Source of the DNA: Planctomycetaceae bacterium
GTDB lineage: Bacteria; Planctomycetota; Planctomycetia; Pirellulales; Pirellulaceae
Length of the DNA: 48,019 bases
Direction: 5' to 3'
Assembly: GCA_027487485.1 (NCBI GenBank)
Contig: JAIYDN010000035.1
Coordinates: forward strand, 1-48,019
Shown here: positions 27,001 to 42,000 of the stretch, piece after piece
Position numbering within the stretch: the first letter of the stretch is position 1
Layout: each line of letters begins with the position of its first letter
Notes under the pieces: model-generated
Database searches by the model: none
Told to the model about the DNA's origin: nothing
What the model saw: the letters and a program-made list of their open reading frames with translations, nothing else
Position numbers and translations under genes: made by a program

Positions 27001-30000
27001 AAAACACCGTGGTTCTGGTCGCCCGTCGACGCGCCACCGAGACCATTAACAGAGACCGTCGAGCTGACACTATTCGATCCTCCGACGATCTGTCCTGTAC
27101 TTCGTAGACGCACACCGTACTGTAAGCCATTGCTGCTATCTCCACCGCGACCGCGGACCGTAACGGCCCCATCGCCCGAAGATTGGATCAATCCACCGTT
27201 AATGTTGACGCCGACGAAATCACCGGTAGTAGGCGTTGATTGTCGGTTGGCTTCGACACTGAGGTTGCCATGGACTGTTGTGATACTTGAACCAGAAGAT
27301 AGTAGTACATCGCGTTCTGTCAAAAGCGAAATGGTTCCAGTTCCCGACGTTTGAAGGTCGGCGTTACTTGTTGCGAGACTGATCGTACTTATCGCACTTG
27401 CCGACAAATTCCTACCTGATGCCATCGTTACCGCGTTGTTTAACGCGATCGTAGCACCCGTAGTCAGGGTTAAATTGTTGGCATGCGAAATGGCTTGCGA
27501 CACAATGATCGAACCAGCGCTATTGCTTCCAATAGTCAAGGTGCCGCCCGTGACGCGATCCAATTCTGCATCGGTTAGGCCAAGCGTTTTATTGAGAACG
27601 TCGCTGCCGCCAAGATCGATTGCAAAGTTTGCTGTATCTGGGCGGACAACAACATTTCCAGTGCCTGACACCGTAGCGTTCGATCCGATGGAAATCGAAT
27701 CCGCAACGAGATTCAGCGTGCCAGAACCCCCGTCGCTAACGGAGCCTGTACTAATCAAAGATATGCCGTTTGAGTTTGCATTAATCGTCCGACCAAGGAC
27801 ACTAACGGCACCACCCGCCGACGCAATGCTGCCTGCAATACGGACTCCGTCGCTTGTGATTGCTGCGCTAGGTGCCAAATAATTGGCTGGCGGATTGAAT
27901 GCCCATGCTTGTTGTCCGAAGTTCCAACGACTAACCGCGTTGCTTTGGCCCAGGTTGTAAAACTTGTAGTTGTTTGTCTGGAATCCAAAGATTGCAAATG
28001 GTCCGCCGACGGCCACACCATTCTTGTAATATTGCAATTGACCGGCATCCGAATCGATCGCGATACCAATGACATCGTTGTCAACAATGCCTCCTATGTT
28101 CCCCAACAACCCTTGGCTCGTATCACCATAAACATTTCCATCCGTTCTCAAGACGATTCGGTTCGATAAGCCGTAGGAAGCGACATCACTTGCACGAATC
28201 CCGGGATGAACATTGAATGCTGAGTTAGCCGAGCCAATACTCAAGGGGATAAATTCTGCGTACCATTTCCCTTGTTTGGGTATAACGCCAGTCGAGTACG
28301 TTTCACCAAGTTCAGAGGACGATGTTTCTTCCAGATTGCTATTGGATAGAGTTGCATTCGTTTGGGATGGGTTCAGGGTATGGTAGGTTGTCCCGGCTGT
28401 TCCCGTGACCGAGACCTGGCCTATTCCGCCTGCGGAAATCGAACCACTATTGACGGAAACACCGCTATTTCCCGAAGCTCCTTTACCGCCAGTACCTGTA
28501 ACGGATACATTGCCTCCACCGGAACCAATCGTACCGTCCACGGACACTCCGACATTGTCGACGCCGCTTCCAAAAGAACCTCCTCCGGTTCCGTTGACGA
28601 AGGTTAAGCCGCTACTGCCTGCTGCAATATTTCCATTGTCGATTATGTAAATACCATAGTTGTAGCTCGAGTTTGTGCCACCACCTGTTCCATTTACAGT
28701 CACGTTTCCAGAGTTCGACGTGATGGTCGAATTGACACTTTCTACATAGACGCCGAAGTTGTTATTCCCTGTGCTAGCTCCGCCCGTGCCAACAACTTGG
28801 ACAGTTCCAGAGCCACCAGCAGAAATCGTGCCCGCGGACAAGTTCACGCCAATGTTGTTTCCGGAGCTACCAACCCCGCCGGTCCCCGTGACCGAAACAT
28901 TGCCACCTGACGATGTGATACTTCCTGCGATAGCTAATCGAATACCGTTAATGGTGCCACCGCTTGTCGCCGTGGTGCTGCCAATACCTACTACCGTTAC
29001 GTTCCCCAAACCACCTGCACTGATACGACCCTGATCGTAAATCTGAATTCCGTCGTTGCCATTATGAGCCGAAGACGCTCCGCCGCCACCGGTTCCGGTA
29101 ACAGATACATCGCCGCCACCGGAGGTGATCAACGAGCCAAGGTTGACGACATAGACACCTTCGTTACCACCATTGGCACCTGCCGTTTTGCCGCCACCTT
29201 CTCCAATAACGGTGACCGTTCCGTTTGCAGCCGCAGTAATAACACCACCGAGCTCAACGGTAACGCCGCGATTCCCACCAAATGCCCCTGCGCCGCCGGT
29301 TCCTGTCACCGATACATTGCCTCCGCTCGAACTGATCAGAGATCCACTACCATGCACATGCACACCCAGGTTGCTCGCGCCGAGTCCATTGCCCCCTCCC
29401 GATCCAACTACGGATACGTTACCCGTTCCACCGGATACGATGTCTGCGCCGCTGGACACATACACACCCGTGTTTCGGGTATTCGGACCACCTGTACCAG
29501 TGACCGAAACGTTACCATTTGAAGAAGTGATGGCGGTTCCTGAGTCCGCCATGTAGACGCCGAAGTTGCCTTCGGGGAAACCAAAGGCATTTCCTCCCGT
29601 ACCGACTACTGTTACGGACCCGCTATTGCCAGCAGAAATCTGACCGGAATTTTGCAAATAGATTCCATAATTGAAGCTAGAGGTTGAAGTGCCTCCGCCC
29701 GTGCCATTCACAGTCACGTTGCCTCCGACAGAGGTGATCAAGCCGCTAGCAAATGCAACAACTCCGTAATTGGAATTGCTCGTCGACGAGCCTCCAGTAC
29801 CCGTTACGGTCACGCTGCCATTGGCAGTTGCGGTAATCATGCTCGAATCCGAGACGACAACACCAGATGAAACGGCAACGCCGGTCGCATCACCAAAGCC
29901 AGTCACTTGTACATTTGCACCGTTGGAAGTGATCGTCGATGTTCCAGTTACCCAGACTCCATGATTGAAAGTACCTGAAGAAGCACCACCCTTACCCTCA

Positions 30001-33000
30001 ACAATCAACGTGCCTGTATTCCCGCCGAGGACTTGTCCGCTGGATTGAACGAGAACACCAAACTGCGGATCTCCATTTACATTTCCCCCCTTTCCTTTCA
30101 GGGTTACTTGCCCCGAGCCTGTCGACTCGATCTTGCCTCCGATTACATTGATCCCTGTGTAATTGCCGGATGTCGGAACGGCTTGTTGATTCGCCTCGAC
30201 AGTCAAATTGCCGTTAAAGGTTGTGATACTTGAGGCGGCGGCGAGTTCGACATTGCGGGCAGTGGATAGCGATATGGCACCAGTGCCAGATGTTTGGAAG
30301 TCAGCGCTACTGTTCGAGAGCTTAATCGTACTAAGTGCAATCGCCGTCAAATTTTTGTTGGAGGCCAGCGTAATCGAATCGTTTGCCGTTAGCGTCGCCC
30401 CTGTCGTAAGCGAAAGACTGTTTGGATGCGAGATAGACAAGCTAATCGAGATTGGTCCACTGTTGGAGTCCCCAATGGACAAGGTACCAGCCGTGATACG
30501 ATCGAGTTCAGCGTCGGTTAACCCGAGAGTTGTGTTTAGAACATCGCTTCCACCAACGTCAATGCTTAGACCGGCGGTTTGAGTTTGCAGCAGAACCGTC
30601 CCTGTTGCGCTTGTTGAGATAGTCGATGTTGCGTCAATCGAAAAATTATTCGTGATCAAGTTCAGCGAACCTGATGCACCGTTGTTGTTGATTTGTCCTG
30701 CTGAAGAAAGGTGAATTCCAAATGACGAAGTACCTGTTGTGCTTCCAGTCACTTGCACTGCTCCACTATTGCTGGTGATCATCGCGTTTGTCCCAAGTAC
30801 TGCGACTCCGTGGTTACCTCCGCCCGATCCGCTAGCTCCGGTTCCGGATACGGTGACGGTTCCAGTTCCTCCAGCCGAAATCGAAGTCCCTTCGGATACT
30901 CGAACACCAACGTTCGTGGAAGAGGTACCGTTTGCGTAACCAAAGACCTCTACATTTCCTGCATTAGAGGTAATACGCGAGTTGTTTGTAGAAAGCGTAA
31001 CGCCATGATTGTTTGATGGGCCGTTCCCTCCATGTCCCGTGACGATTACGTTGCCGGTTCCACCCGCTGTGATCAGACCATTGTCTAAAAGACTCACTCC
31101 TGCGAGCGCTCCGCTAACGCCGCCACCATGACCTGTTACGCTGACATTACCATTTGTCGATGTGATCGATCCGCCCTGAAATAGCAACACTCCCACATTG
31201 CTACCACCAACATTGGGGCCTCCAAATCCTTCCACAACGACATTGCCATTACCGGCTGCGGTGATTCTCGCCGTATGTTGAACTATAATCCCATATTTTT
31301 CCAATCCCAGCGAACCAATCCCCCCTGTCCCAATAACTTTGGTGAGCCCACCCCCAGAGGAAATGGATCCCGTTCCATTCACCCATACACCATAGTCGCG
31401 TTGACCGACCCCGCCATTTCCGATCACTTCGACTTCGGAGTTGTTACCCGAAGAGATAGAAGAGCTCGAAACGACGACACCATTATTAAAGGATGAGGCC
31501 GCGGTACCACCGCCAAGACCTGTTACGGTTACCTTACTACTGGTGGAGGTTACTTGACCATTGATTAACGATACGCCTCGGTTACTTCCGCCGTCGGTAG
31601 CACCGCCAGTACCATTTAGAATCACTTCGCCACTACCTAAGGAAGTGATCAGGCCGCTGTCTTCGACACCAATTCCATAATTGCCAAGCGATGCACCGGT
31701 TCCGCCACCAACGCCGTTGAGTGTTACCGATCCATTGGCGGCGCTGACGGTTGATCCACTGCCTGAAACATAAATTCCAAAGTTTGCATTTGCAGAGGAC
31801 GAGCCACCTGTTCCGACAATCGTAATGCCCGCCGCATTGCTCCCTCCGATGACATCTCCGTTTCCTCTAATCCACACACCATGTTGGCTCGTCGATGAAT
31901 TGGTACCTCCTTTACCTCGTACCAATGCAATTCCATTTCCAGTCGTTTGAATCAAACCACCGTCAATGTCAACGCCGATGAAGTTACCGGAAGTTCCTTG
32001 GGATTGTTGATTGGCCTCGATCGCTAAATTACCATCAACGGTCGTGAGGCTGGCTCCACTTGCAACGCTAACGTTGCGAGCCGTTGTTAGCGATACCGCA
32101 CCAGTACCACTTGAGGCGATGTCAGCGTTAGAGTTCGACAAGTTAATTCCTGCGGTGGTACTGGTCGACGTCACCGATAGGTTCTTGTTTGAATCCATCG
32201 TAACCGATTGCAGGAATGTAGCCCCACCTCCTGTTGTGAGGACCAGGTTGTTCGCGTGCGAGATGGCTTGACTAACGGATATAAGGCCACTGTTGGAGTC
32301 CCCAATGGATAGTGTGCCTGCGGAGATGCGATCAAGTTCTGCGTCGGTTAGCCCGAGAGTGGCATTTAGCACATCGCTACCACCCAAATCGATGGCTAGA
32401 CCATTGGTTTCTTGTTTGAGATGAATCGTTCCAGCTGCGGTTCCTGTAATCGTTGAAGTGGCATCGATTGATACATTGTTCGCCACAAGCGTCAGCAATC
32501 CTGCCCCTCCGTCGTTGATGACGCCCGATGAAGAGACATCGATTCCAGAAGATGATGCAGAGGAAGCTCGACCTGTTATCGAAACCGCACCGCCGCTTGA
32601 CGTAATACTTGCTGTCGTTCCACTGACGAAGACGCCGTGGTTAGAACCACCCGTAGTTGATCCGCCGGTTCCAATGACGGTAACAAGGCCAGTTCCACCT
32701 GCGGAGATGAAACTATTAGTGTTGACACTCACTCCATGATTGGAACCACTGGTCGCATTTCCGCTACCAATTCCAGTTACCGTAACGTTACCGCCAGCCG
32801 ATGAGATACTAGTTGCAATTGTGTTTGCGTTTCCTAAGTAAACCCCTGCACTGAAACTGGTACCGGCAGCGCCCGTGCCTGAGACGTTCACATTTCCGAT
32901 ACCGCCAGCGGAGATCTTCCCTGAATTCCGAAGCCAGACTCCGGTCAAGAAACTACCAGCACCTCCGGCAGTACCCGTTACGGATACGTCTCCGCTATTG

Positions 33001-36000
33001 GAGGTGATGATGCCCGATTCGTTCACGATCACGCCCACGCTAGAGCTTCCATGCGTCGGCCCGCCTTGTCCAACAACGACAACCGTTCCATTGTTGTCCG
33101 CAGAGATTGTTCCAGAGCGAGTTACGTAGACACCGTATTTCTCTTGACCGGTTGAGCCACCGCCACCGATTCCCAATACACTTGTTGGGCCGCCGCCAGA
33201 TGCAATACGTCCCGTCGCTTCAGCTACCACAACTCCGTAGTCTCGCAGGCCTAATCCACCTATTCCAGTAACCGATAAGGAAGCATTTACTCCCGATGTA
33301 ATTGAACCTTCCGAGATGTCTATTCCGTAGTTGAACGAAGAGCTTGATGCATTGATGCCGCCACCAGTTCCGCTAACCTCCACTGAGCCTCCATTGGAGG
33401 AGATCGAGGAACTGCTCCCAAGGACGTAAAGGCCAATATTGTTATTGCCGGTATTGACACCACCAACTCCCTCTAAAACTAGCCCCGGTGAGGTTGTTCC
33501 GCCGATAATGTCACCACCACCTTGCACCAAGATTCCAAGCTGGTTGCCACCGCTGTCATTGCCCCCTCGGCCCTTGATGGTCGCAGTCCCAGTCCCCGCA
33601 ACCTGAACCAATGCATTATTGATACTGAGTCCAGTGAAATTACCACTGGTTGCGGTGGCCAGTTGATTGGCTTCCAGTGTCAAGTTTCCGTTGACGGTCA
33701 CAATGCTGGAACCGCTTGCGAGACTAACGTTGCGAGCCGTTGTTAGCGATATAGCTCCAGTGCCACTGGCGGTGATGTCAGCGTTCGAGTTCGACAAGTT
33801 AATTCCGGCGGTGGTATTGCTCGAGGTCACCGAGAAGTTCTTATTGGAATTCATCGTAACCGATTGAAGGAATGAAGCCCCGCCTCCTGTGGTAAGGGTC
33901 AAGTTGTTCGCGTGCGAGATGGCTTGACTAACGGAGATCAGGCCACTGTTTGAATCGCCAATGGATAGTGTGCCTGCGGAGATGCGATCGAGTTCTGCGT
34001 CGGTTAGCCCGAGAGTTGTGTTGAGCAAATCGCTGCCGCCTAGATCGATCGCTAAACCATTGGTTTCTGGTTTGAGATGAATCGTTCCAGCAGCGGTTCC
34101 TGTAATCGTCGAAGTGGCGTCGATTGATAGATTGTTAGCCACAATCGTCAGCGATCCAGAACCTCCGTCGTTGATGATGCCCGAATCTGAAACTTCGATT
34201 GCAGTGGAGGACGCCGCAGAGGTTTGGCCGGTTATCGAAACGGCTCCACCACTAGATCTAATCGTTGCACCGACGCCATTTACGTATACTCCTTGATTTT
34301 GCCCCAGGCTTCCAACTCCTCCGGAGCCTAATACAGTTAGGGTCCCCGATCCACCCGAGGATATTTTGCTACCCGCGAATACGGATATTCCATGGTTAAA
34401 CATACTCAGCGAATTTCCCATTGCTGTGCCTTGGACATTCACATTCCCGCCTGAGGAGGTAATCTCACCTCCATCTAGAACATATACGCCATGCGCATAA
34501 TTGTAACCATTGGCGACTCCTACTCCCCCAACACCGATGACGGAGAGGCCTGCCGAACCGCCGGAAGTGATTTTTGCAAAGTCTTGCACCATCACCCCTT
34601 GTTCGCTATGACCGCCCGAACCGCCTGTACCGTTGATAGAAACGGCTCCCCCGGACGACGTGATTATTGCATAGCTTTGAGCGACGACGCCTTGGCTATG
34701 TTGTCCTAATCCGCCAGTTCCTGTGACTTGTACAGTTCCGGTACCACCTGCGAACACCATGTCGACAGGACTCGGGCCCGACGCAGAGGCATAGAAACCT
34801 CTATTGTCCAACGACCCGACGGTTCCGCCCCCCGCAGCAACGACTTCCAAGTTTCCGCCCGCCGTGGAGAGGGTAGATCCGCGGCCAGTCAGATAGATCC
34901 CATTGTTGTAGCGCCCCGAACTTGCCCCACCAGTACCTTCCAATCTCAATCCAAGGCCTGTTGTTCCGCCGATAACGTCACCGCCACTGTGAACAAAAAT
35001 CCCGTATTGGGTGCCACTGCTGTCATCGCCTCCTTTGCCTTTGACTGTTGCAGTCCCGCTACCCGTGACCTGAACCAATGCGTTATTGACGTTGACCCCT
35101 ATAAAGTTACCTATAGAGGCGGTGGTCTGTTGATTCGCTTCAAGCGTCAAGTTTCCATTGGCGATCACGAGGCTGGAACCGCTAGCCAACGCAATGTTTT
35201 TACTCGCCGTTAGCGTCGCTACTCCCGTTCCAGTAAGAATCAAATTCGCATTTGTTCCAACGAAAATAACATCTGTGCCCGGGTTTGCATCATCATTTTG
35301 CAAATCGACATCGAGGGATTTGTTCGTCGCAAAATTGATATCTGCATTGAGATTGATCGAGTCATTACCTGCACCACCGTTGATCGTCAGGTTAGCATTG
35401 AATCCGGAGTGGATCGAAGCGATGGTTACAATGTCATTGCCCGAACCAGCATTAATCGTTAGCGAGTTCGTGGGGTTATTGAACTCGACCGACTCTGCAA
35501 ACTGCGAGTCAATAATGTTGTGAAGCGTTGTGCCGGTCGTGAGTGAAATACTATCATCGCTAGAGCTGAAAGTGAAAACACGATCGGTCGCCGACAAATT
35601 GTCGATGATCGGCTCGAGCCCCGTGTAGATGACAGGTCTCCCATCGACACTGATCGATCCGTCGTTGGCATTGGTGAAGAGGTGCGTGATGGTGGAAGCG
35701 GATCCGTTTTTGATCTCCAACGTGTCTCCCGGACCACTTGCCGATTGTCCATTTCCGACAACCACAATCCCACCAACCGGCAATGGATTTCCTCCAGCGA
35801 AATCTAGAACAAAGTTATCGTCGTCGCCGGATCCATTAAGAACAATTTGGCTCACCGAGGAAGCAGGGCGACTTTCAATCACAATACCAGCGCGACGAAA
35901 CTCAATATTCCCATTGTTGACGCTCACGGTTGTTGTGTCGGTTGAGCCGTCTGTTGCTGGTGGCAGAATAGTAGCAGCACCGTCGACAACAATCGCAATG

Positions 36001-39000
36001 TCATTTCCATCTCCGCCCCGATACGAGATTCGAGCTGTCTTACCTGACCCGAGGAAGTTCGTGCTGATGGTGGAGCCTTCTGGGTAAGAAGCGAAACGGC
36101 CAAGCGTTCCACCGATTGCATCATTGCCTAGATTGTCAACGATGACAAAGCGGTCTCCATCCGAAACAACTGGTGAGCCTATTGCAGAAACGACTAGGTC
36201 TGCACCATTCAATTCAACATTGCCTTGGTGACCTCCCGTAACTTGGTTGTCCACACGGATCAAATCATGTCCACCAGCGACCGCGTTTCCGGCAGATCCT
36301 GCGATTCCAATCTCAACTGTTCCGCCGTTCATATAAAGGTTGTTCATCCAAACGCGATTAGGAAGCGTAGTGGTTCCCGGTGCGATCGTGCCAGAATTTA
36401 GCGTTACAGAAGCGTTCAGGAAAATGGACTCTGCAAGAGTTCCACCGCTCATGGTAATGCTGGTATTAGCGGCTCCGTAACCTTTAAGAAGTGTTCCTAC
36501 AGGTAAGGTTGACGGTCGATGAGTTCCTCCATTATCTCTAGAAAAAAGAATCCCCCCAGAAACTATGGTTGTAACTGTCGGCAAAACAACTCCGTCGCTA
36601 TCTCTTAGAGTCAGCGTGTGGGGACTATTGACAGTCAAGCTCCCTGCCGACACAAAACCATTTGCAGAACCATCCCCAATCTCACCTGTACCCGTGGTTG
36701 TGATCGTCGATCCGGCCTGTCCGTTTATGGCAGCTACTAAGTTTCCATTGACGCGAAGAGTTCCGCTGCCACTGATCGTTACGAGTTCCAAGTCACCAGC
36801 GGCCGCTCGGATCGCTGGCAAGATATCGCCTGCGACGGTCAACTGGTCCGAAAGAGCACCCAACTGAGCCAAGATGAAGCCAAGTGAACTTGGAGCTGCA
36901 GTAACTTCAACCGTCTGGGAATCGATCGCAACGGTGCCAACGCCTGCCGAGAGAGTTGCACTCGAACTCTCGACGAACCGAATCTTTCCCCCAACCAGAG
37001 ATGCAGTCAAATTTGAAGCGGAATCATTGTCGATATCATTGAGAACAATGTCTCCGGCAACGACCGAAACCTGTGCACTGTCGTCCACGGCAGTGATGTT
37101 GATCGTCACTACGCCGGTAAGACTTTGGTCAACACCCGAGCTGGCTGTTCCACCGTTGTCTTTGACCTGGAAGCCGAACGACTGCTGATCTACCGCATTG
37201 AGTGCCGTCTTGAAGTAAACCACAGCTCCTGAAAGAGGAAGTGGTAATTGGCCAGCCGTTATCGCTGCGCCACCACTGGTGGTCGACAAGGTTCCTGTGG
37301 CAGGAAGGCTGGTTACGATATAGGTTAATGCTTGTGAAATTTCGGCATCACCATCGTCGCCGGTCAATATTACGGCAAGCTCAATGTCTTCTGTTGCGGT
37401 TACCGTTTGAGCATTCGCTACCGGCCGGTCGTTGACTGCAGTTACATTGAACGTGATGGTATTGGCGACTGGGTCGATGTTGATTCCGCCATTGGAAGTC
37501 CCGCCATCATCAGTCACGCGGAAGCCTAGTGTGGAATAGATTGTTCCATTGGCATTTGCCACTGGGGCGTAAGTTAGATTTGGAATATCCGCTGTAAGGA
37601 TCGCTTGGTTGAGCGTAACTGGATTTGCCCCAAGCCGCAAAATGCCAAGGGACGGAATGCTTGTAATGGTCACCGATTGCAGAAAGTTAGCCGGTGAATC
37701 GTTCGGATCGGTAATGCCAAAGTCGTTTGCTTGGAACGTATGCGTTCCGTCTTCAAAGATCGTAACCGTCCTGTCTGTGCCCAGCGGCGCATCGTTGACA
37801 CTGGTCAGCGTGATCGTGAAGCTCTGTGATGTGGACGTCAGAGCGGCTCCACCGGCTGTATTGTCATCGGTGAGTGTTACAGTGATCACCGCTTGACCGT
37901 TCTTGTTTGCTGCCGGCGTGAAGCTTAATACGCCTGTAGAACTGATACTTGGCTGCGTTGAAAACAGGGTTGTGTCGCTGCTGGACACATCGAATGATAG
38001 CGACTGGGTGACTTCAGGGTCGCCATCGTTAATACTTGTTGCTTGGGCAGCAGAGTAGGCGGATGCATCTTCTAGAACTGTCACATTACCGCCGGTTGAG
38101 AAGCTCGGCATATCGTTCACGGCAGTGACGGTAACGTTTCGGCTGACGGTGTTGCTGTTAACATCACCGTCATTCACAACGAAGCGGACCGTTCGAGTAA
38201 TGGTGGATGGATTTTCGCTTGTATTCGAATAGGCGACACTACGAAGAACTATTGCGTAGTTGGTTTTTGTATCCGAACCAGTCAGGGTAAGTATGCCTGT
38301 CGCACTTGAGTAGTTCGCGGTGATTGCGGTACCTGCGGTGACGGCACTCAAGTTGTCCTCAGAGGTGGCAAGCCCGGCCAAGATTGCAACCGTCGCACTT
38401 TCGATATTCGAATCGTCGTCGTCCTGAATGACGAATGAGTTTGTGACAGGAACAGGGGAACTGTTTTCCGTATATGAGGCCGCAGGGCCATCAATATAAG
38501 ACAATATTGGAGCATCATTTACAGCCTGGATGGCAATGTTTCGTGACACTGCAGTACTATTCACATTGCCGTCATTAACGACGAAGCTAATGGTGCGAGC
38601 TACAGTCGAGGGAGCATCGCTACTATTCGAATAGGTTACGCTGCGCAATACGGCTTGATAGTTGGCTTTCGTATCCGAACCACTTAAGCTAAGAACTCCC
38701 GTCGCACTGTTGTAAGAAGCCGTGATTGCAGTCCCTGAGGTAACTGCCGACAAGGTGTCTTGAGCAGTTGCCAGTCCCCCAGTTATCGATACAGTGGCAC
38801 TCGCAATATTATCGCTGTCCAAGTCCGAGACAACTATTGAACTAGTGACATTAATTGGGCTGGCGTTTTCTGTGTAGGTGCCAGTCGTCGTTTCAATACC
38901 GGACAATACGGAGGGAAGATTGGTAATATATCTGACCACTGCGAAATCAGATATATCATAAATTTCTCTAGTTCCTCCTGCCGCTACGATCTTTCCATCA

Positions 39001-42000
39001 GCCTGGAGGATGACATCCCTGCTGAAATTAGAACTTTCTCCGATGGGAACAACGAATTTACCATTGCTACCGAACGATGGGTCCAGTGACCCATCGATCC
39101 GGTAACGTGCCATTGCAAACCCCATCGAACTTGCGGTACCGGTTTCACCCGTCACAACTATTTTACCGTCGTATTGCTGAACTATTCCATACGCATAAGA
39201 TTCAGAGTCACCGAAGGAGGTAATCACTTTTCCGTCGTCGCCGAACGTGGAATCAAGAGTTCCGTTAGAGTTAAATCGAGCAAGTGCAAACTGATTATCA
39301 GCCTTTCCGCTTAAAACGACCTTGCCATCGGATTGTAGAATCATTTTTTGGACGAGAGCGACACCAGTTCCAACCGAGATTGTAACCCTTCCGTCACCGT
39401 CAAATGTAGTATCGATCGATCCATCCGAATTGTATCTAACCAGCCCCATAAAAGACTGTGTGTTCGTTTGAACAGTGGCTGCAACCAATAGCTTTCCATC
39501 GTCAAGTATAACAAAATCAGAACTATAATCGTGGGAACCGAGGACGTCCGTAGTTACCTTGCCATTATCTCCGAAAGACCTGTCCAAGGTTCCATCGGCG
39601 TTATACCTCGCCATGGCCAAGTCTTGATTAATGCCGTTGTGAGTATAACCCACAACTAGGATCTTTCCACTTTCCAGTATCCGAATTCGCCCCCAAGCAT
39701 CTGTGCCCGTTGGAGATGACATTGGATCACCAAAAGTGTCATTGTTTAGCACGTTTGCGTTAAATGTTGTATCGGCGGTTCCGTCAGCGTTAAACCGCGA
39801 CAGCTTAAAATTGATATCTGTTCCACTGCTCGGACCCACTGCTCCCGCAACCAAAATCTTTCCATCGCTTTGAATTGCGACATTGTTAACAAAGTCATCT
39901 CCCGTAGGATAATACATTACTACTTTGCCCATAGAACCAAAGGATGTATCTAAAGTCCCATCACTATTGTAACGAACCAAAGCGACTTCTCCATCGCTCT
40001 GTCCTGCCGCCACAATCTTTCCATCGCTTTGAACAGCAAGACCGTAGGCAACATCATCTTGACCAAGATGCGTCAAAATAGTTCCGTTGGTGCCGAAAGA
40101 ACTATCAAGTCCTGTTAACGAAATTTGATAAAGATAGGCTTCACCGTTATCCGTACCATTGCTGTCATCCCAGACTGAGCCGATTAGCAATTTTGTACCG
40201 TAAATCGCGGGTGTTCCAAACCAATCATCCGCATTAGGAGATGGATTGAAAATGACTTGGGTTGGGACTGACGGGGTCGTAGACGACAAATTGTAAAGAT
40301 AAGTCGCTCCCGAGGCTGTTGTAGCAGAACTTTCTCGTGTCGTTTGGATAGCCACAAAGTCGCCGTCAATGGCGACACTCGCAGCGAACCATTCGTTCGC
40401 TAGTGGAGTGGGATTTGTTAAAGAGACAACCGGAACATCAGGTGTGGCCGATGCCAAGTCATAGACGTACGCAACACCAGCGTCGCCTGCGCCCGTATCG
40501 CTCAAAAACGTGCCAACCACCAGTTTGCTGCCGGACATCGCAAGTGCACTTCCGAAGACATTGCTGGCCGCAGGTATAGGCTCGTTCAAAACGCGGATAG
40601 GTACTGACGGAGTACCTCCTAAGAGGTCGTAAATATAAACGCGTCCTGCATCCACTGCAGTGGTATCTTTGCCGGTGGCCCCAACGGCTATCTTCGTACC
40701 GTCTATTGCAACCTTGATTCCAAAATAGTCTCCGGCGACTGGACTTGGATTTGGAATGTTCAGGAATGGGCTAGTTCCTGACGCTTCAATGTCATAAACA
40801 CGAACGATTCCCGCGTCATTTGCATCGTTGTCATCTCGGTGATTTCCAACCACCAAATACTTGCCCGACAGGCTAATGTCATAGCCAAATTCGTCCACGA
40901 CATTCGGTGTAAGGTCTTCATAAACCTTCGTCGGAATGGTCGGCGTGGCGGAAGCCAAATCGTACAAGTAAACAGCACCACCTGCTCCAGACGATGCTGA
41001 AAAGGCTGGTGCCGCAACCGCTAGCTTGCTTCCGAATAACGCCATCGTGAAACCGAAATCATAGGCCACATTACTAGCGGGACTCTCAATTGTCGTTATC
41101 AGTACGTTGCTTGCGTTGTAGACGAATATCTTCCCACCTTCTGCATGGGCTGTAGTCGTCGCGTTCCTCGCAGAAATCACTCGATAAGTGTCGTTCAACG
41201 CCACTGCACCACCGAAGTAAGCAGCATCGTTGGTTGCAATTCCAGGCGGTTGAAATGTCTTTATTAGCGAGTTTGAGGCACTTGCGACACTTGAGTATTG
41301 AACTTGAACTTGAGCAGTAACAGGTTGGCTGTAGTTGCCTCCATCATCAATGACAACAAACCGGACGGTTCGATTTTGTGTGCTTGGATCGGGCGTAATA
41401 TTGAAAAAGTTGATGCCTCTAAGGACGGCTTGGTAGCTTGCAAGCGATGCGTTACCGGATAGGTTCAGTCGCCCCGTTGATGCATCATACGAAACACTGA
41501 TACCGTTTGCTCCAACGGAGGCAAAAAGATAGTCGGTTTGCGCCGCAAATCCGGAAGCGAAATCAACAGTAGCACCTCGGATCACGGGACTATCTATGTC
41601 CTGAATCACAATTGAAGGTGCAACAATGGTTGGCGGCCCATTCGTGATATAGGTCGGAGAATTTGTGCCTCCAGTGTTTAGAACGGGTACTTCACCGACT
41701 GAAAACACATAAGCACGCCCTGCATCTACCACAGCTCCAATATCCAGCCCATCCGCACCTGCGACGAGGTATCGATCGATGGCAACGGAAAAACCCAATG
41801 CCGAATTCGAAACGATCGTAGGTTCGTTGAATCTGGTGATCGGCATCCAAGGACTTGCTGATGCTAAATCGTAAACAAAAACAGATCCAGCATTGTTAAT
41901 ACCTGTTGTTGGATCTCCACCGTAGCCATCTCCTGGATCGTCAACGGGCGCGCCGACTAAAAGCCGATCGCCCGAAATTGCAACGGATACACCGAATAGA

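Larger units (their letters stand above)
25300..35200 (-). repeat. Five-cycle haemagglutinin-like super-repeat solenoid
   Basis: Residues about 2874-6174. Each cycle opens with a motif like NVSLASGSSIxTVNGNLT plus LEANQ, continues with many short Gly/Thr/Val units like SSGGNVSVTGTGG and ISAGGTGNVTV, and closes with AIDLGGSDVLN and LGLTDAELDRI(S/T)AGTL. The opening LEANQ codons lie near 35134, 33667, 32011, 30190 and 27247, so the spacings are 1467, 1656, 1821 and 2943 bp, all multiples of three. The closing LTDAELDRI motif is known from haemagglutinin-like exported proteins. A right-handed beta-solenoid is predicted. The fourth cycle carries an inserted SPRY-like domain. Confidence 0.8.
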
